Source of the DNA: Pohlia nutans
Lineage: Eukaryota; Streptophyta; Bryopsida; Bryales; Mniaceae
DNA: 64,000 nt
Direction: 5' to 3'
NCBI GenBank assembly: GCA_022496805.1
Contig: CM040087.1
Span: forward strand, 33,442,253 to 33,506,252
Shown here: in pieces, positions 31,928 through 43,000 of the stretch
Layout of the letters: every line of letters starts with the position of its first letter
Position numbering within the stretch: the stretch's first letter is position 1
Notes under the pieces: generated by a model
Database searches by the model: none
What the model saw: only the letters and a program-made list of their open reading frames with translations
What the model was told of the DNA's origin: nothing
Position numbers and translations under genes: made by a program

Positions 31928-32549
31928 GAATGGGTGTGATAGTGGTTGTGGATTGAAATTGACATCGACTTATGTGTAAGAAGCACCGTAGCAGGTATCG
32001 CACTAATTTCAAGATATGACAAATCAAAGAGGCGCAATGACGGCTGCAATGCCCATACATAGTATGTGGAACAGCAAATAGTAGAGGTTGTTGAAGAATG
32101 CCAGGATTGGACTGCAATTGAATCAGACATTAGCCAATTCTAATTAGTAGGGAAATTGTCCATGGGAGTCGTGCTTTGTGGAGGCCGGGGCATTAATAAC
32201 TAATAGACTATATTATTAAGGAGTATGGCAAAGAGGGTGTAATAATGCATTGGTGACATACGACAAATAGAATTAATAAATTCTATAGCGAATATGAACT
32301 TAACCTTTCGGCTACTCCAGAGAAGCCCTAAAACATCTTCTGAGGCTCCATACATGTCACATTTCAAAGTACATTGAATAAGCGCCAATGATACAAAGGT
32401 AAGCAATTCAAATGTGGCATCATAAGGACACGCATAGCTGCCTATATTTTATCTTCTACAAATGTGAGAAGTGCGCTAACGTTATCATTCCTCTCTCTCT
32501 ATGTGCCTTGTACTGAAGTGACGTTTGAGCTGCATGCAATGCGGAATCA
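31928..32549. promoter_or_regulatory. Divergent intergenic region of the E element
   Basis: About 620 bp between the transposase start (minus) and the first exon of the methyltransferase-like gene (plus). It should hold both promoters. It is AT-rich. No specific box is convincing enough to call. Confidence 0.4.
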
Positions 32550-34679
32550 ATGCAGGCGGACAAATTCGTCGTTGTGGAGACTCCAGTAGTTGGTAGAAAG
32601 CGAAGAGCGAAGCGTGGACTGAAATATTCTTCTCGTCGAGTGCTTTTGAGGTCGAGAATGGTAAAGACGCAAGGACGGGCAAAAGGAGTTGATCTAGGAG
32701 AGACACCTAGAGCACTGACGTATCCAAGTGAGACTCGACTACAGGAATTGGCCGAATGCAGTTCGGACTCTAGAGAGCTTGTGGACGGTGAAAATCAGAA
32801 ATATTCACAGCTCATCGAGAAGGAGCTTGTCAACAGTCCGTCGACATCATTGATCGAGAGCAAAATGGCAGTGGAATCAAACCAATCAATGGAGAGGGCG
32901 AAGTCTGTAAGTATCTAATACCGTATGATTAATACTAAAATCAGTGAATAGACGAAAGTTTACATAAGTCCTACTTAATAGTGCATAATTAGAGCAGACT
33001 TGTGAATCATGAGAAATATAAATGTTGTAGTCACAAATTCTCGATATTGAATTTTCGTCATCATCCAAGAGTGTTGACCCCGTCTGCATGGTCGCGGATT
33101 GTTGATGTTGGAACGCTGAGAATATGATCGTACCCTTCGTGTTCCCATCGTGTCCCCATCGAGTGCCCATCCCATGCTTGAGGGCAGCAAACCCTATACT
33201 TGCCTCAACTCATCTCCCCGCACACCCTGTCTCGGAGGCAGGCTGAACCGCGACACAGCCGTCTCCGCCCCACGTTGCCGCACTATGCACACCATCGCCG
33301 CGCCACCGCCACCACCTTGCGACAACCACGACCGCACCACCACCATCGGATCGCGTGCATTGCATGTAAAAGCCCTTGATTTTCATTTGCGATCGCGCGC
33401 AATTTCCTCTGCCTCACCTGATGTGGCTCGTGCTTGTCCAGGGCGATCCTTCCGATGACAAGGACCGCGGAGTTTTGGATGAGCAGGCAACTGAAGAGAA
33501 GTAGCGGACCGAGGACGACGGGGAGGAAGAAGATTCGCAGAAGTCCGAGAATGAAGACGATGAGGTAAGCATTCTCGAAAATGTAGTTGCGGTTGAATGC
33601 AGCTCGATGTCGAGTTGCGTGATCTTGGGTACTGAAGCTGACTCCGTGCACTGAAAATCGTGCTGCTTTCGTGGACTGTTGTTTGAATCGGTGCTCGAGA
33701 AGTGAGGACTGATGCTTTTGGATCATCGGCCATGAATGAGGAGGTTAGATCTGATTGTATGCTGGGTTGAATTTAGGGTTGCACATTCGGGAGTGGCCAG
33801 GTTCGCAAAATTGGCTGCGTGATACTTTGGCAATGTAAGGTTTTGCACAATTGTGTTCAACTGGAATCTAAAATTTTGAAACTGAATGGATTAAGTGCTG
33901 ACAAAATTAAGAGACATTCACTGTACACAAAATTATCTAATGGTATGACATGAATAGAATGATACAATTCGTACAAGTGCGAGATCTTGCATTAGAGAAT
34001 ATAGATGTACCTCGTCCATGCTGCGATGATGTGGGATTAGCTCGTCATCAACAATCTGGTTTGCTGGTGGTGCGTGTAGATCTTGCAGCTCGTCCACGAG
34101 TTGCGAGTGCTCGTCCACGAGTTGCGAGTTTTGGCATCACGAGTTGCGAGTTTTGGCATCACGTTTTGCGAGTTCTGGCATTACGAGTTGCGAGTTCTGG
34201 CATCACGTAATACTAGTTCTTGCAAAACTAGCAACCACAGGGTGCTGGTGGTGCGTGTAGATCTTGCAGCTCGTCCACGAGTTGCGAGTATTGGCATCAC
34301 GAGTTGCGAGTTTTGGCATCACGTCTTGCGAGTTCTGGCATTACGAGTTGCGAGTTCTGGCATCACGTAATACTAGTTCTTGCAAAACTAGCAACCACAG
34401 GGTGCTGGTGGTGCGTGTAGATCTTGCAGCTCGTCCACGAATTGCGAGTTTTGGCATCACGAGTTGCGAGTTTTGGCATCACGTCTTGCGAGTTCTGGCA
34501 TTACGAGTTGCGAGTTTTGGCATCACGTAACACTAGTTCTTGCAAAACTAGCAACCACAGGGTGCTGGTGGTGCGTGTAGATCTTGCAGCTCGTCCACGA
34601 GTTGCGAGTATTGGCATCACGAGTTGCGAGTTTTGGCATCACGTCTTGCGAGTTCTGGCATTACGAGTTGCGAGTTCTG

Positions 34680-37600
34680 TGTCGTAGCACGTGATACCGG
34701 ATATTCCCCTAGAACGCGCTTTTTCGTATTAAGAGCGCTCGTAGAGGTGATTTCCGGGATATCGTTCCGCGGAGACTCTGTGAAGTGGAAAGCTTCCGGA
34801 GATGGTCCCGGACTGGTGATCTCACTCTCTCTATCACCAGCTGAATTCCTCTTTGCTACCAAACCGGGTCTCCTCCCACTGACTGACCCGGTTACAACTA
34901 GATCCGGTTTTCGTCCGAGTTGGGAATTTATCCAACCGTACTCTGTCCGGTCTATCAAGACAACTCAAACCGGTTTATGTTTAACCTCTGTTTTCCTTCA
35001 GAGGGTTCTCCATTCACATTAGTGGTGCTGGATTGAAAGACACACCCCTCCCTACTGATTTAAGTGATGGGAAATTCACTACCTTCCGGTTATCCTAACA
35101 AAAACTCCTAAATCCGGGTACTCACCATACTACCCCTTCAACTGCTAGTTTTATCCAACCGGCAGCCGTGTCACACAAGAGCAATCCGGTTTCCCCTTTC
35201 TCCCACTTACTACAACGACTTACTAACCGGACTGGTCAGTATCCGGGGAATCTGAAACTAGGATTTCAGGAATCCTCGCGCCCTGCTTTACTCCCGTGGT
35301 CTCGTACTTCCCCTCGCCTGGACCTTCCTAGTGCTGGCACCTCAACCGGACTACCCGTCCAGGAGTTCTGAGCAACCCGGAGTACCCCCTCCTGCCTACT
35401 CAGCCACTAACCCGGATTACCTAGCGTAAGGAACTTAGAGACCACTCTTTCAAGCAGTCCTCAAATCACCCAAAAACCGTATTCAGACGTCACACCCGAA
35501 TCACTCGAGAACCCGGACTACCTACCCGGTTACCAAGGGACTCTTGACTGCTGCACCCTTCCACAAACAACCCCACAGCACATACACAAATTTCGGATAA
35601 TGCTCTACAGCAGTTTGATTTCAGGGAAACAGTAATACAAGAAGACCCCAAGAATGCTAAGCATTCCTGGGCAAGTAGTGGCCCTCGGCCACCGAACCGG
35701 ATTTCCCGCCCAGATCCTACAAACCCGTGATCCGGAAATCAAGGGAAATCTCATCCAAAAGATCCAAATCCTATCCTACTCCAAAAACGCCTAACCTACC
35801 ATGACAAGGTCCTATTCACAAGCGGGCTTAGTCTACCAAGCCTAAATGCCTACTCCCTAGCCTGATCCGGTTCACACCGCACTCCGGATCCTATTGGTCT
35901 TCATATTCCTCCGGTTCACTGACCCTGTCACCCTCCGAGCTCCCGTCCTCTTCCTGGTTGGATTCCGGAGAAGAATCCTCCTTCTTCTTGGACCGGCGCT
36001 CCCGAACTTCCTCCTGATCACTTTCCTCCTCGGACCCCGATTGACTCCCATCCGGTTCGTCCTCCTGGGTCTCGTGTTCCTCCAATTTGCCCGCGTCCAC
36101 TTCGCATTCCTCTGGCCCACCGGCATCCGTCCTGTCTTCCTGGCCACCGACATCAGGCTGACCGTCTACCTCCTGGTCTTCCCCGGGTCCTAACTTCCTG
36201 CCCGGGTTGGTTTCGATTCCTGCCAAATTAGCAGCCTCGTCTGCCAAATTAGCCAGACAAGCCTCCGATAGGCCCCCGGATAGGTCCCCTCCGGTACTGG
36301 CACCCGGATTTCCCCGTGGCATACTCACCACCGGACTCGCGGCTGGTCTTGAAGGCTGTTCCGGAGTGGATTGGCCTCCAGCCATCATCCTATCCATCTC
36401 CCCCATCCTGGGTGCATCCTGCGATACATGGAACGCGGCCAACAAATCACTACTGGCTAAGGGTGCATTCATACCTCTTGGATTTGCCACCCTCTCATCC
36501 GGTTCGGACCCGGATGGAAATCTTGCTTGATGCTCCGCCAGCAGTTTCCGGAATTCCACCAATCCTGCCTCGACCCTTGCGGCGAACTTCTTTACCACGT
36601 TCGTCACTCGGGCGGCGTCGTCTAATCCGGCTTCGTCCATCCTTTCCCGGTACAACCGGGCCTCTGTCTGGGCCTCTCCATCCGGTTTGAACAGTGACGT
36701 GAGGAGCTGGTAAGTGGGCAACTCCTGCTCCTTCAGAGTCCGGATTTCATCTTGTTGCCTTACCAATGCCAAGCTCCTTTCCAAAGCTTCCCTCCGGAGC
36801 TTGTCTACTTCCTTCCTCATTCTCCGGACCATCTCCGGGTACCTCTCCACCTGTGTACTCTGGATGACACGCCCGACTTCCTTCATTGAAGTGCAGATGG
36901 TGCGGCATTTACCTTCCATTGTCTCTAAGGCTTCCCGGACTGGTTTGAAGAAGTCCTCCTCCGATTCTGCATTCCGGGGAGCTCGCTCATAAGTCCGGGT
37001 CTCCTCCGGATACTCCTCTTCGTCCCGCACCGGTTTCGATTCTCGCACCTTCTTAGTTTTCACCCGGACGTTACTCTGTCGTCCGCTCGACTCCGGTTTC
37101 CTCTTCCTCCGGCTATCCACCGGTGTCACCTTCCTGTGTCTCTTCCTCGGAGGAATCCTAACTCCGGTCACGATCGTGTCCTGGTCCCCATCCTCTTCTT
37201 CTTCTTCTTCCTCCTCTTCCGGAGTCCCCCTCCAGTGTCTTTTCACCTGCCCTCTGGATGGCGTCTGCTGGTCCGGTTCCTTCTCCGGTTCCGATTCGTC
37301 TGGAGTCTCCTGGAGTTTCTTGAGTTGGCCTCGGGTGCGCGCCCTGAAATGGCCCGTTCTCACCGGTGTCTTCTGACCCGGTCCCTCCTCTTCTGCTCGG
37401 GTCTCAAAGGGCTCCGGTTGGCCTTCCTCTATATCCGGAGTGACCGCTGCTTCGTCCGCTCTTCTTCCTTCCTGCTCTTCCCGTTCTTCTTCGTCCGGGC
37501 TGTCCTCGTCCTCGCTCTCATCCGGACTCCCTTCTCGGACCCTTGGCGGCGTCCGGTCTATGATCCTCCGGCTGTTCTCCCATTGCTCTCTCTCCTTAGC

Positions 37601-38684
37601 TTGGAGACATCCGTGCTTGTCATACAAGTGAAACAGGAAAGGGGTTAGAGGACGTCCCTTCTTGCTTCCGAGTTTGCGCGCTTCCCGTTCCACCACCTCG
37701 TCCACAATGAGTCCCCATCCGGTCTTCCGGGTTGTGAAGTAGGCCCCGTAAATGGTCCTCGTTAGCTTGATCATGCAGGTGGTGGGTTTGTCCGGGCTCA
37801 AAATAGGCACCAGAAACCGCAGCAGGCGCCTCTCCTGGTCGTCTATGCAATCCTGCACCCGGAATCCGTTCTTCTCTGAAACCGGTTGAGAAAACCTTTC
37901 CTTCAACCATTCGTAATCCTGCTTGGTCTTGTCGTATCCCAACAGGCTGTCGGGGAAGTTGTATGTCACGCGCCAGTGTTCCGAAGTCCACTTCATCCAC
38001 TGTCCCCGGATCTCGCTGTCCCGGAATTCCGCCGGTACAGGTTTTCCACCTAACTCCTGCAACATGGTATCACTGTGGAGTTCCCACGGTAGGTACAGAA
38101 ATTCTTCACAACCCATTTTGCGCAAATCCTTCCGCAGCTGCTTCCTGTGGCCCACCTCGGTCGGAGCAACCGGGCGTACCAACTTATCCGGAACCGGCAG
38201 CCCGAGTCTCCAATCGTCCTTCCGTCCCATCGCTGCTGGCTCCAAAAATTCCTTCCCTCGGTTTCGCGCGCTCCGCCTAAGCTCCCGGAACACTTGTTCG
38301 CCACCCGGTCGCTCTCCCTGCTCTCTCACAACATCCGGAAACATGGAACTCTGGTGCAGGGGTGGACTGGAAACACTATGCGAAAATGAACTGTGAACTG
38401 CCCTAATTAAAGCCGCCCATTTCAAGGCGTGAAAGGTGGCCGGGTCCATTCCTGACCCGTCCATCCTCTACCCGGTTTCCAATCCGGAAACCGTGTCCAA
38501 TTCGGACATCTATCGTCGAAACCGGACCCTAGCAATGATTCTACCACGCGTGTGAGTGTCTCCTCTACATAAATAACTAAATGTGCCATTATGGTCACTC
38601 CCACACTCATTTATGGAGATTCGGACTACTCCTAGCTACTCTAAAACCCTAACTCTCTCCTTCTAGGTTAAACGAGGTTTGACA
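34680..38684 (-). mobile_element. R element, copy R2 (4005 bp), complete with target duplication
   Basis: TGTCGTAGCACGTG...GAGGTTTGACA is flanked by TTCTG on both sides (34675-34679, 38685-38689). Excising it with one TTCTG restores the surrounding 160-bp repeat exactly, so the boundaries are certain. TG...CA ends, a 4-bp terminal inverted TGTC/GACA and a 5-bp duplication are what LTR-retroelement integrases produce. No direct LTR pair, RT or integrase is visible inside. In ORF sense it starts TGTCAAACCTCG, then has a TATTTATGTAG box before the ATG. Confidence 0.9.
35891..38464 (-). CDS. R-element protein, 857 aa, unknown function
   Basis: Intact frame from ATG 38464 to the stop at 35891. 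The N-terminal 300 residues look globular (MDGSGMDPATFHALKWA; LSPDKPTTCMIKLTRTIYGAY; FLFHLYDKHGCLQAKEREQWE). A weak resemblance to the 'putative plant transposon protein' family is my inference. Residues about 310-520 are acidic and basic low complexity with KR-rich clusters. About 530-650 is coiled coil (RRMRKEVDKLRREALERSLA), then an EARLY-type helix (GEAQTEARLYRERMDEAG) and a long acidic tail. No RT, protease, integrase or transposase motif. Its start lies about 220 bp inside the element end. It could be gag-like. Confidence 0.7.
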   Translation of the reverse strand: MDGSGMDPATFHALKWAALIRAVHSSFSHSVSSPPLHQSSMFPDVVREQGERPGGEQVFRELRRSARNRGKEFLEPAAMGRKDDWRLGLPVPDKLVRPVAPTEVGHRKQLRKDLRKMGCEEFLYLPWELHSDTMLQELGGKPVPAEFRDSEIRGQWMKWTSEHWRVTYNFPDSLLGYDKTKQDYEWLKERFSQPVSEKNGFRVQDCIDDQERRLLRFLVPILSPDKPTTCMIKLTRTIYGAYFTTRKTGWGLIVDEVVEREARKLGSKKGRPLTPFLFHLYDKHGCLQAKEREQWENSRRIIDRTPPRVREGSPDESEDEDSPDEEEREEQEGRRADEAAVTPDIEEGQPEPFETRAEEEGPGQKTPVRTGHFRARTRGQLKKLQETPDESEPEKEPDQQTPSRGQVKRHWRGTPEEEEEEEEEDGDQDTIVTGVRIPPRKRHRKVTPVDSRRKRKPESSGRQSNVRVKTKKVRESKPVRDEEEYPEETRTYERAPRNAESEEDFFKPVREALETMEGKCRTICTSMKEVGRVIQSTQVERYPEMVRRMRKEVDKLRREALERSLALVRQQDEIRTLKEQELPTYQLLTSLFKPDGEAQTEARLYRERMDEAGLDDAARVTNVVKKFAARVEAGLVEFRKLLAEHQARFPSGSEPDERVANPRGMNAPLASSDLLAAFHVSQDAPRMGEMDRMMAGGQSTPEQPSRPAASPVVSMPRGNPGASTGGDLSGGLSEACLANLADEAANLAGIETNPGRKLGPGEDQEVDGQPDVGGQEDRTDAGGPEECEVDAGKLEEHETQEDEPDGSQSGSEEESDQEEVRERRSKKKEDSSPESNQEEDGSSEGDRVSEPEEYEDQ

Positions 38685-39180
38685 TTCTGGCATCACGTAA
38701 TACTAGTTCTTGCAAAACTAGCAACCACAGGGTGCTGGTGGTGCGTGTAGATCTTGCAGCTCGTCCACGAGTTGCGAGTATTGGCATCACAAGTTGCGAG
38801 TTTTGGCATCACGTCTTGCGAGTTCTGGCATTACGAGTTGCGAGTTCTGGCATCACGTAATACTAGTTCTTGCAAAACTAGCAACCACAGAGTGCTGGTG
38901 GTGCGTGTAGATCTTGCAGCTCGTCCACGAGTTGCGAGTTTTGGCATCACGAGTTGCGAGTTTTGGCATCACGTCTTGCGAGTTTTGGCATTACGAGTTG
39001 CGAGTTTTGGCATCACGTAACACTAGTTCTTGCAAAACTAGCAACCACAGGGTGCTGGTGGTGCGTGTAGATCTTGCAGCTCGTCCACAAGTTGCGAGTT
39101 TTGGCATCACGAGTTGCGAGTATTGGCATCACGAGTTGCGAGTTCTGGAAGTTCGTAACGTGAGTTTTGGCATCTCGTAA

Positions 39181-40029
39181 TGCGAGTATTCGTAGCTAGT
39201 AACTCGAGTATTGGTTTCTCGTGGCACTTGTTCTTTCTGGTCGTGAAACAAGTTCTGGATTCTCGGTGATGGGAGGATTGGAAGTGCAGCTCGTTGACGA
39301 GCTGCGAGTGGTTATCTTGGTGTTGACAACCTGTAGTACAAACGTGAGGGCTGGAAGTGCAGCTCGTGGACGAGCTTCGAGTTTAATGGCATAGTTTATG
39401 GGTTGGATGTATCGTCAATCAGTGGTGCAGCTCGTGGATACTAGAATGCAGCTTGTGGATACTAGGGTGCACCTCGTCGATACTAGGGTGCACCTCGTCC
39501 ACGAGATGCGAGTTTTGGTTGTTCTGGATTCTCGGTGATGAGAGGACTGGAAGTGCAGCTCGTTGACGAGCTGCTAGTGGTTATCTTGGTGTTGACAACC
39601 TGTAGTACAAACGTGAGGGCTGGATGTATCGTCAATCAGGGGTGCAGCTCGTGGATACTAGGGTGCAGCTCGTCCACGAGTTGCGAGTTTTGGCATCTCG
39701 TAACGCGTGTTTTGCCATCTCGTAACGCATGTTTTGGAAGCTCGTAACGCGAGTGTTGGATTCCCTTGCCACTAGTTCTCGCTGGTCTTTACACAAGTTC
39801 TGTCTTCTTGGTGATGAGCTGCGAGTGACTTGCTGGTTGTTGAGCACCTGGTGTACAAACGTGAGGGTTGGAAGTGCAACTCGTTGACTTGAGCACCTGG
39901 TGTAGAAACGTGAGAGTTCGCTTGATGTATCGTCAATCAGGGGTGATGTATCGTCAATTCAATGTCTAATGCTTGCGTTCACTTGTGGCTTATTGACCAA
40001 TACCTTTGCATTTGTGTTTGTCTGTACAG
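39181..40029. repeat. Degenerate continuation of the array and end of intron 2
   Basis: Scrambled copies of GTGCAGCTCGT(G/C)GA, GTTGCGAGTTTTGG and TCTCGTAACGCGAGT continue to about 39960. The segment near 39245-39410 is partly repeated near 39535-39680. The intron ends TTGTCTGTACAG at 40029. Confidence 0.6.
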
Positions 40030-43000
40030 GTGGTTGGTGATGATAACGCCTCTCCTATTGATGAGTGTTTAGAACCGGCGCTTACGGTTCAAGAAGCTGA
40101 GTTGAAATTCAGAAAGAGTCAAAAGATTGACTCTAATTCTTTCATTAGAAGTCTATACTTCAAGCCAGGGACCCGAAAGTGCGAACTCTTGATTCCTCTA
40201 TGTCGAATGATTGCTCTGCCACTTGTTTGACCCATTCTCCAGTCCGACATTCGAAGGTTGGAGCAGGACTTCATTGATGGCTATCGTGGAGGTGACCGCT
40301 GCTTCTACGTGTCCACCACAAATGACCAGGGGGCATCAATGGACGTCTCCTCGGTTGTCTCAGATTCCTGGAGCAGTCACTGGATTCAACGGAACAAGGA
40401 GTTTGAAGAGTATTTGCTGAGTGATCCTGACCTTGCCTTCTTGTCCAATAAGATGTTTCATGTTTGGGATGGCAATCATCGATTACTTGCATGGTATCCT
40501 TATATTGAAAGGCATCATCAAGACGAATATGATTGGCATTATTCGGTTGAAGCTAGACTGCTTCTTACACTCGGCCACACAGGAGTCCTCATAAATGCCA
40601 TGAACGACATTAACAGGTTTAATGTCGAAAGTTTACCCTTTCATAATCGCTTTCTCAAATTCATAATTCAGTGCCAATTTTGCTATTTCACGACTAATGT
40701 CACTCGACCAATGCGAATTTCAGGTCTACGGAGCATTCGCACGAGAAGACCAACATGATACATATGCTTCATCGGATCAATAGCTTTGGATCTTTTCCTC
40801 TCAAAGACTTCAAATCCTTGCTAACTGGGGAGGAGTATAAGAAGTGCGAGAATCGAAAGCCACCTATCGCATGGCATCCGCTGACTGCTACTGTCTTCAT
40901 CACATTCCTTTATCGGGTATTACATCTGATCCAGGCATTTCATATCATTCGTACATAGATTTGTTCCCCGTTTTCAAACAAGCCCCTGTTGTAATTTGTT
41001 GTCGATTATTCAATCTTGAGATAACTTACACTGTCAATTTTGTGAAATGTAAAGCATGATATTGTGGCGGCCTCTGATGAAGCATGTCGACTCTACTACG
41101 AAAGAACTCCACTTGAGGAACGCACCGCCAAGGGATTGCGAGACGCAATGTCCAATGCTGCCAAGAAAACTGTGAAGGATAAGAAGACCGAGTACGACAA
41201 GCAAGTCACTATCACAAATCCTAAGCATGGGCCAAATTTCTTGGCGGAGGTACAATATTGAAATCTTACTTCCTTGAATCAAAATTCGTATGTCTATGAA
41301 TTTGAAATTCTAATTCTGATTTGTCAATCCTCGACTGCAGATTAACGCGCACTGGAGCGCTAGAGAGAAGCCTGAGATGCTTGCTGAGAAATTACAAAGA
41401 ATTTCAACGACAATGGTTCAACCTGAATATCGTGTGCGATGGCTAAAGTGGTGGAATTCATCCGATATGTCGCGGCAGGCATTGCACTTTCCAGCCGCTG
41501 GATTTAATCTCAACACCTTGGAGAGCTGGCTTCCAAAAGCAGCATTTTGGGCCGAGGTAGGATTATCTTGGGATTCTTTTGCAATGCAATCTTCCTCACT
41601 TCCAATTTCCATGCCTTACTGCGTGATTTGATATGAATTTACAGCTTGAAGATGCTGCTGTTCAAGAGGTCACAAAGTGCTTGCAATCAGAAGGCATTAC
41701 AATTGATTGGAAAGAAAAACCTGACATTGATGAAGTGAGTGAATACGTCGAGAAATGGCGTATTATTACTTGGGATAGGGCGTACTACTTTCTGTTGAAG
41801 AAAACCAATGGATACTCTAGGTCGGTTCACTTCAAGAACCAGGAGGGCACTTTGAATGCAGTCAAGCGACTGGTATACAGGTATTTCCTCGTTCTTATCT
41901 TAGAGCTCTATAAGTATATGCTTGGTATAGTTTTTATTGTATTTGATGGGCGTGTTCAGGATTTTAATCTTTTACATTCATTTTATTAATACCGCCTTCG
42001 TTATGCATCGATCCGAGATGACTCCAAGATGCATGTGGCTCTATATTCACTTCTCTCAATGGGAACCATTTGGAATTGTACAGATACTTTAAGCGGGAGC
42101 TGTTGGAGAAGAATGGAATTGAACGGAAACTAATGCCTAAGTTTTTCGGTGCCTGGCTAGACAAGTCTCTCCCTACTTGCATCTTCTCCGCCGCTCAGTT
42201 ACGAACTTTCAAGTTACCGGAACTTCAAACCTCCCCATGGTATCTTGAATGCGCCAAGAACTATGCGCCATCGGAGGAGGAGGACGAGAAGACAAAGGCA
42301 CTTACAGCTGCAGGACATCTTCCTCGAGAGTTGGAAGATGAAGAGGAGGTGCAAGATGATGTTGATGCTCCTACATCAACAGCAGTGGTTGCAAAGAAGG
42401 GGAAGGGCAAGGCCAAGACATCACCTACAGAGGCAGGCGGCTCAAAGAGACAGCCCAAGGGCAAGGCAACAAAGGAAGCAGCGGCTCCATCTCAAACACA
42501 ACCACCTGCTCCTTCTATTGACGTCGCTCAGAGCAATCGATCCATGAATCAGCCCAGCGTCACTTCTGTTTCTCATGAGCTTCCGAAATCATCTCAGCTT
42601 CTAGCTCAGACTACGCTTCGTCCGCAAAATCACGGAATTCGTTCGCAAGTTCTCATTATGTGCGACTCAGTGTCCCTCATCATGGATGCAAAGTTGAAGA
42701 CATCTACACATCCACAGACACTATTGGAGATCATGGAATTCACCAAGAAGGTATATATACATCTACAAATTTTTTGAATTCTCAAATAGTGACACTTGCA
42801 TATTTCAATTATATTGCCTCCGGATACATAATCATAATTTTTATCTGTAGGTTGCCATGACAAAAGTTCGAACACTTGGCGGGGTTCCGAATCCAAATGC
42901 TTGCCTGGATTTCCTCATTGCGGATGTCCCAGACAACCTGCCGGTCCCCCGCATCTCTGTTCCCTCCTCCACCGTGCCAGAGTGGAATACTCCATCTGCA

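Larger units (their letters stand above)
34073..39180 (+). repeat. 160-bp higher-order tandem repeat of 20-bp monomers (split by R2)
   Basis: The monomer is GTTGCGAGTTTTGGCATCAC and variants. The higher-order unit begins GGTGCTGGTGGTGCGTGTAG and recurs at 34241, 34401, 34561, then 38731, 38891 and 39051. Subtracting R2 plus its duplication gives an exact 160-bp step throughout. Units are nearly identical, pointing to recent amplification. The array lies in intron 2 of the methyltransferase-like gene. Confidence 0.9.

Noticed and set aside
34083..34687. Open frames of about 88-95 codons in the tandem array
   Set aside because: They exist only because the repeated unit lacks stops in one frame; they are intronic and repetitive.
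34073..39180. CRISPR-like regular array
   Set aside because: There are no unique spacers. The whole 160-bp unit repeats, built of 20-bp monomers, in a eukaryotic intron.
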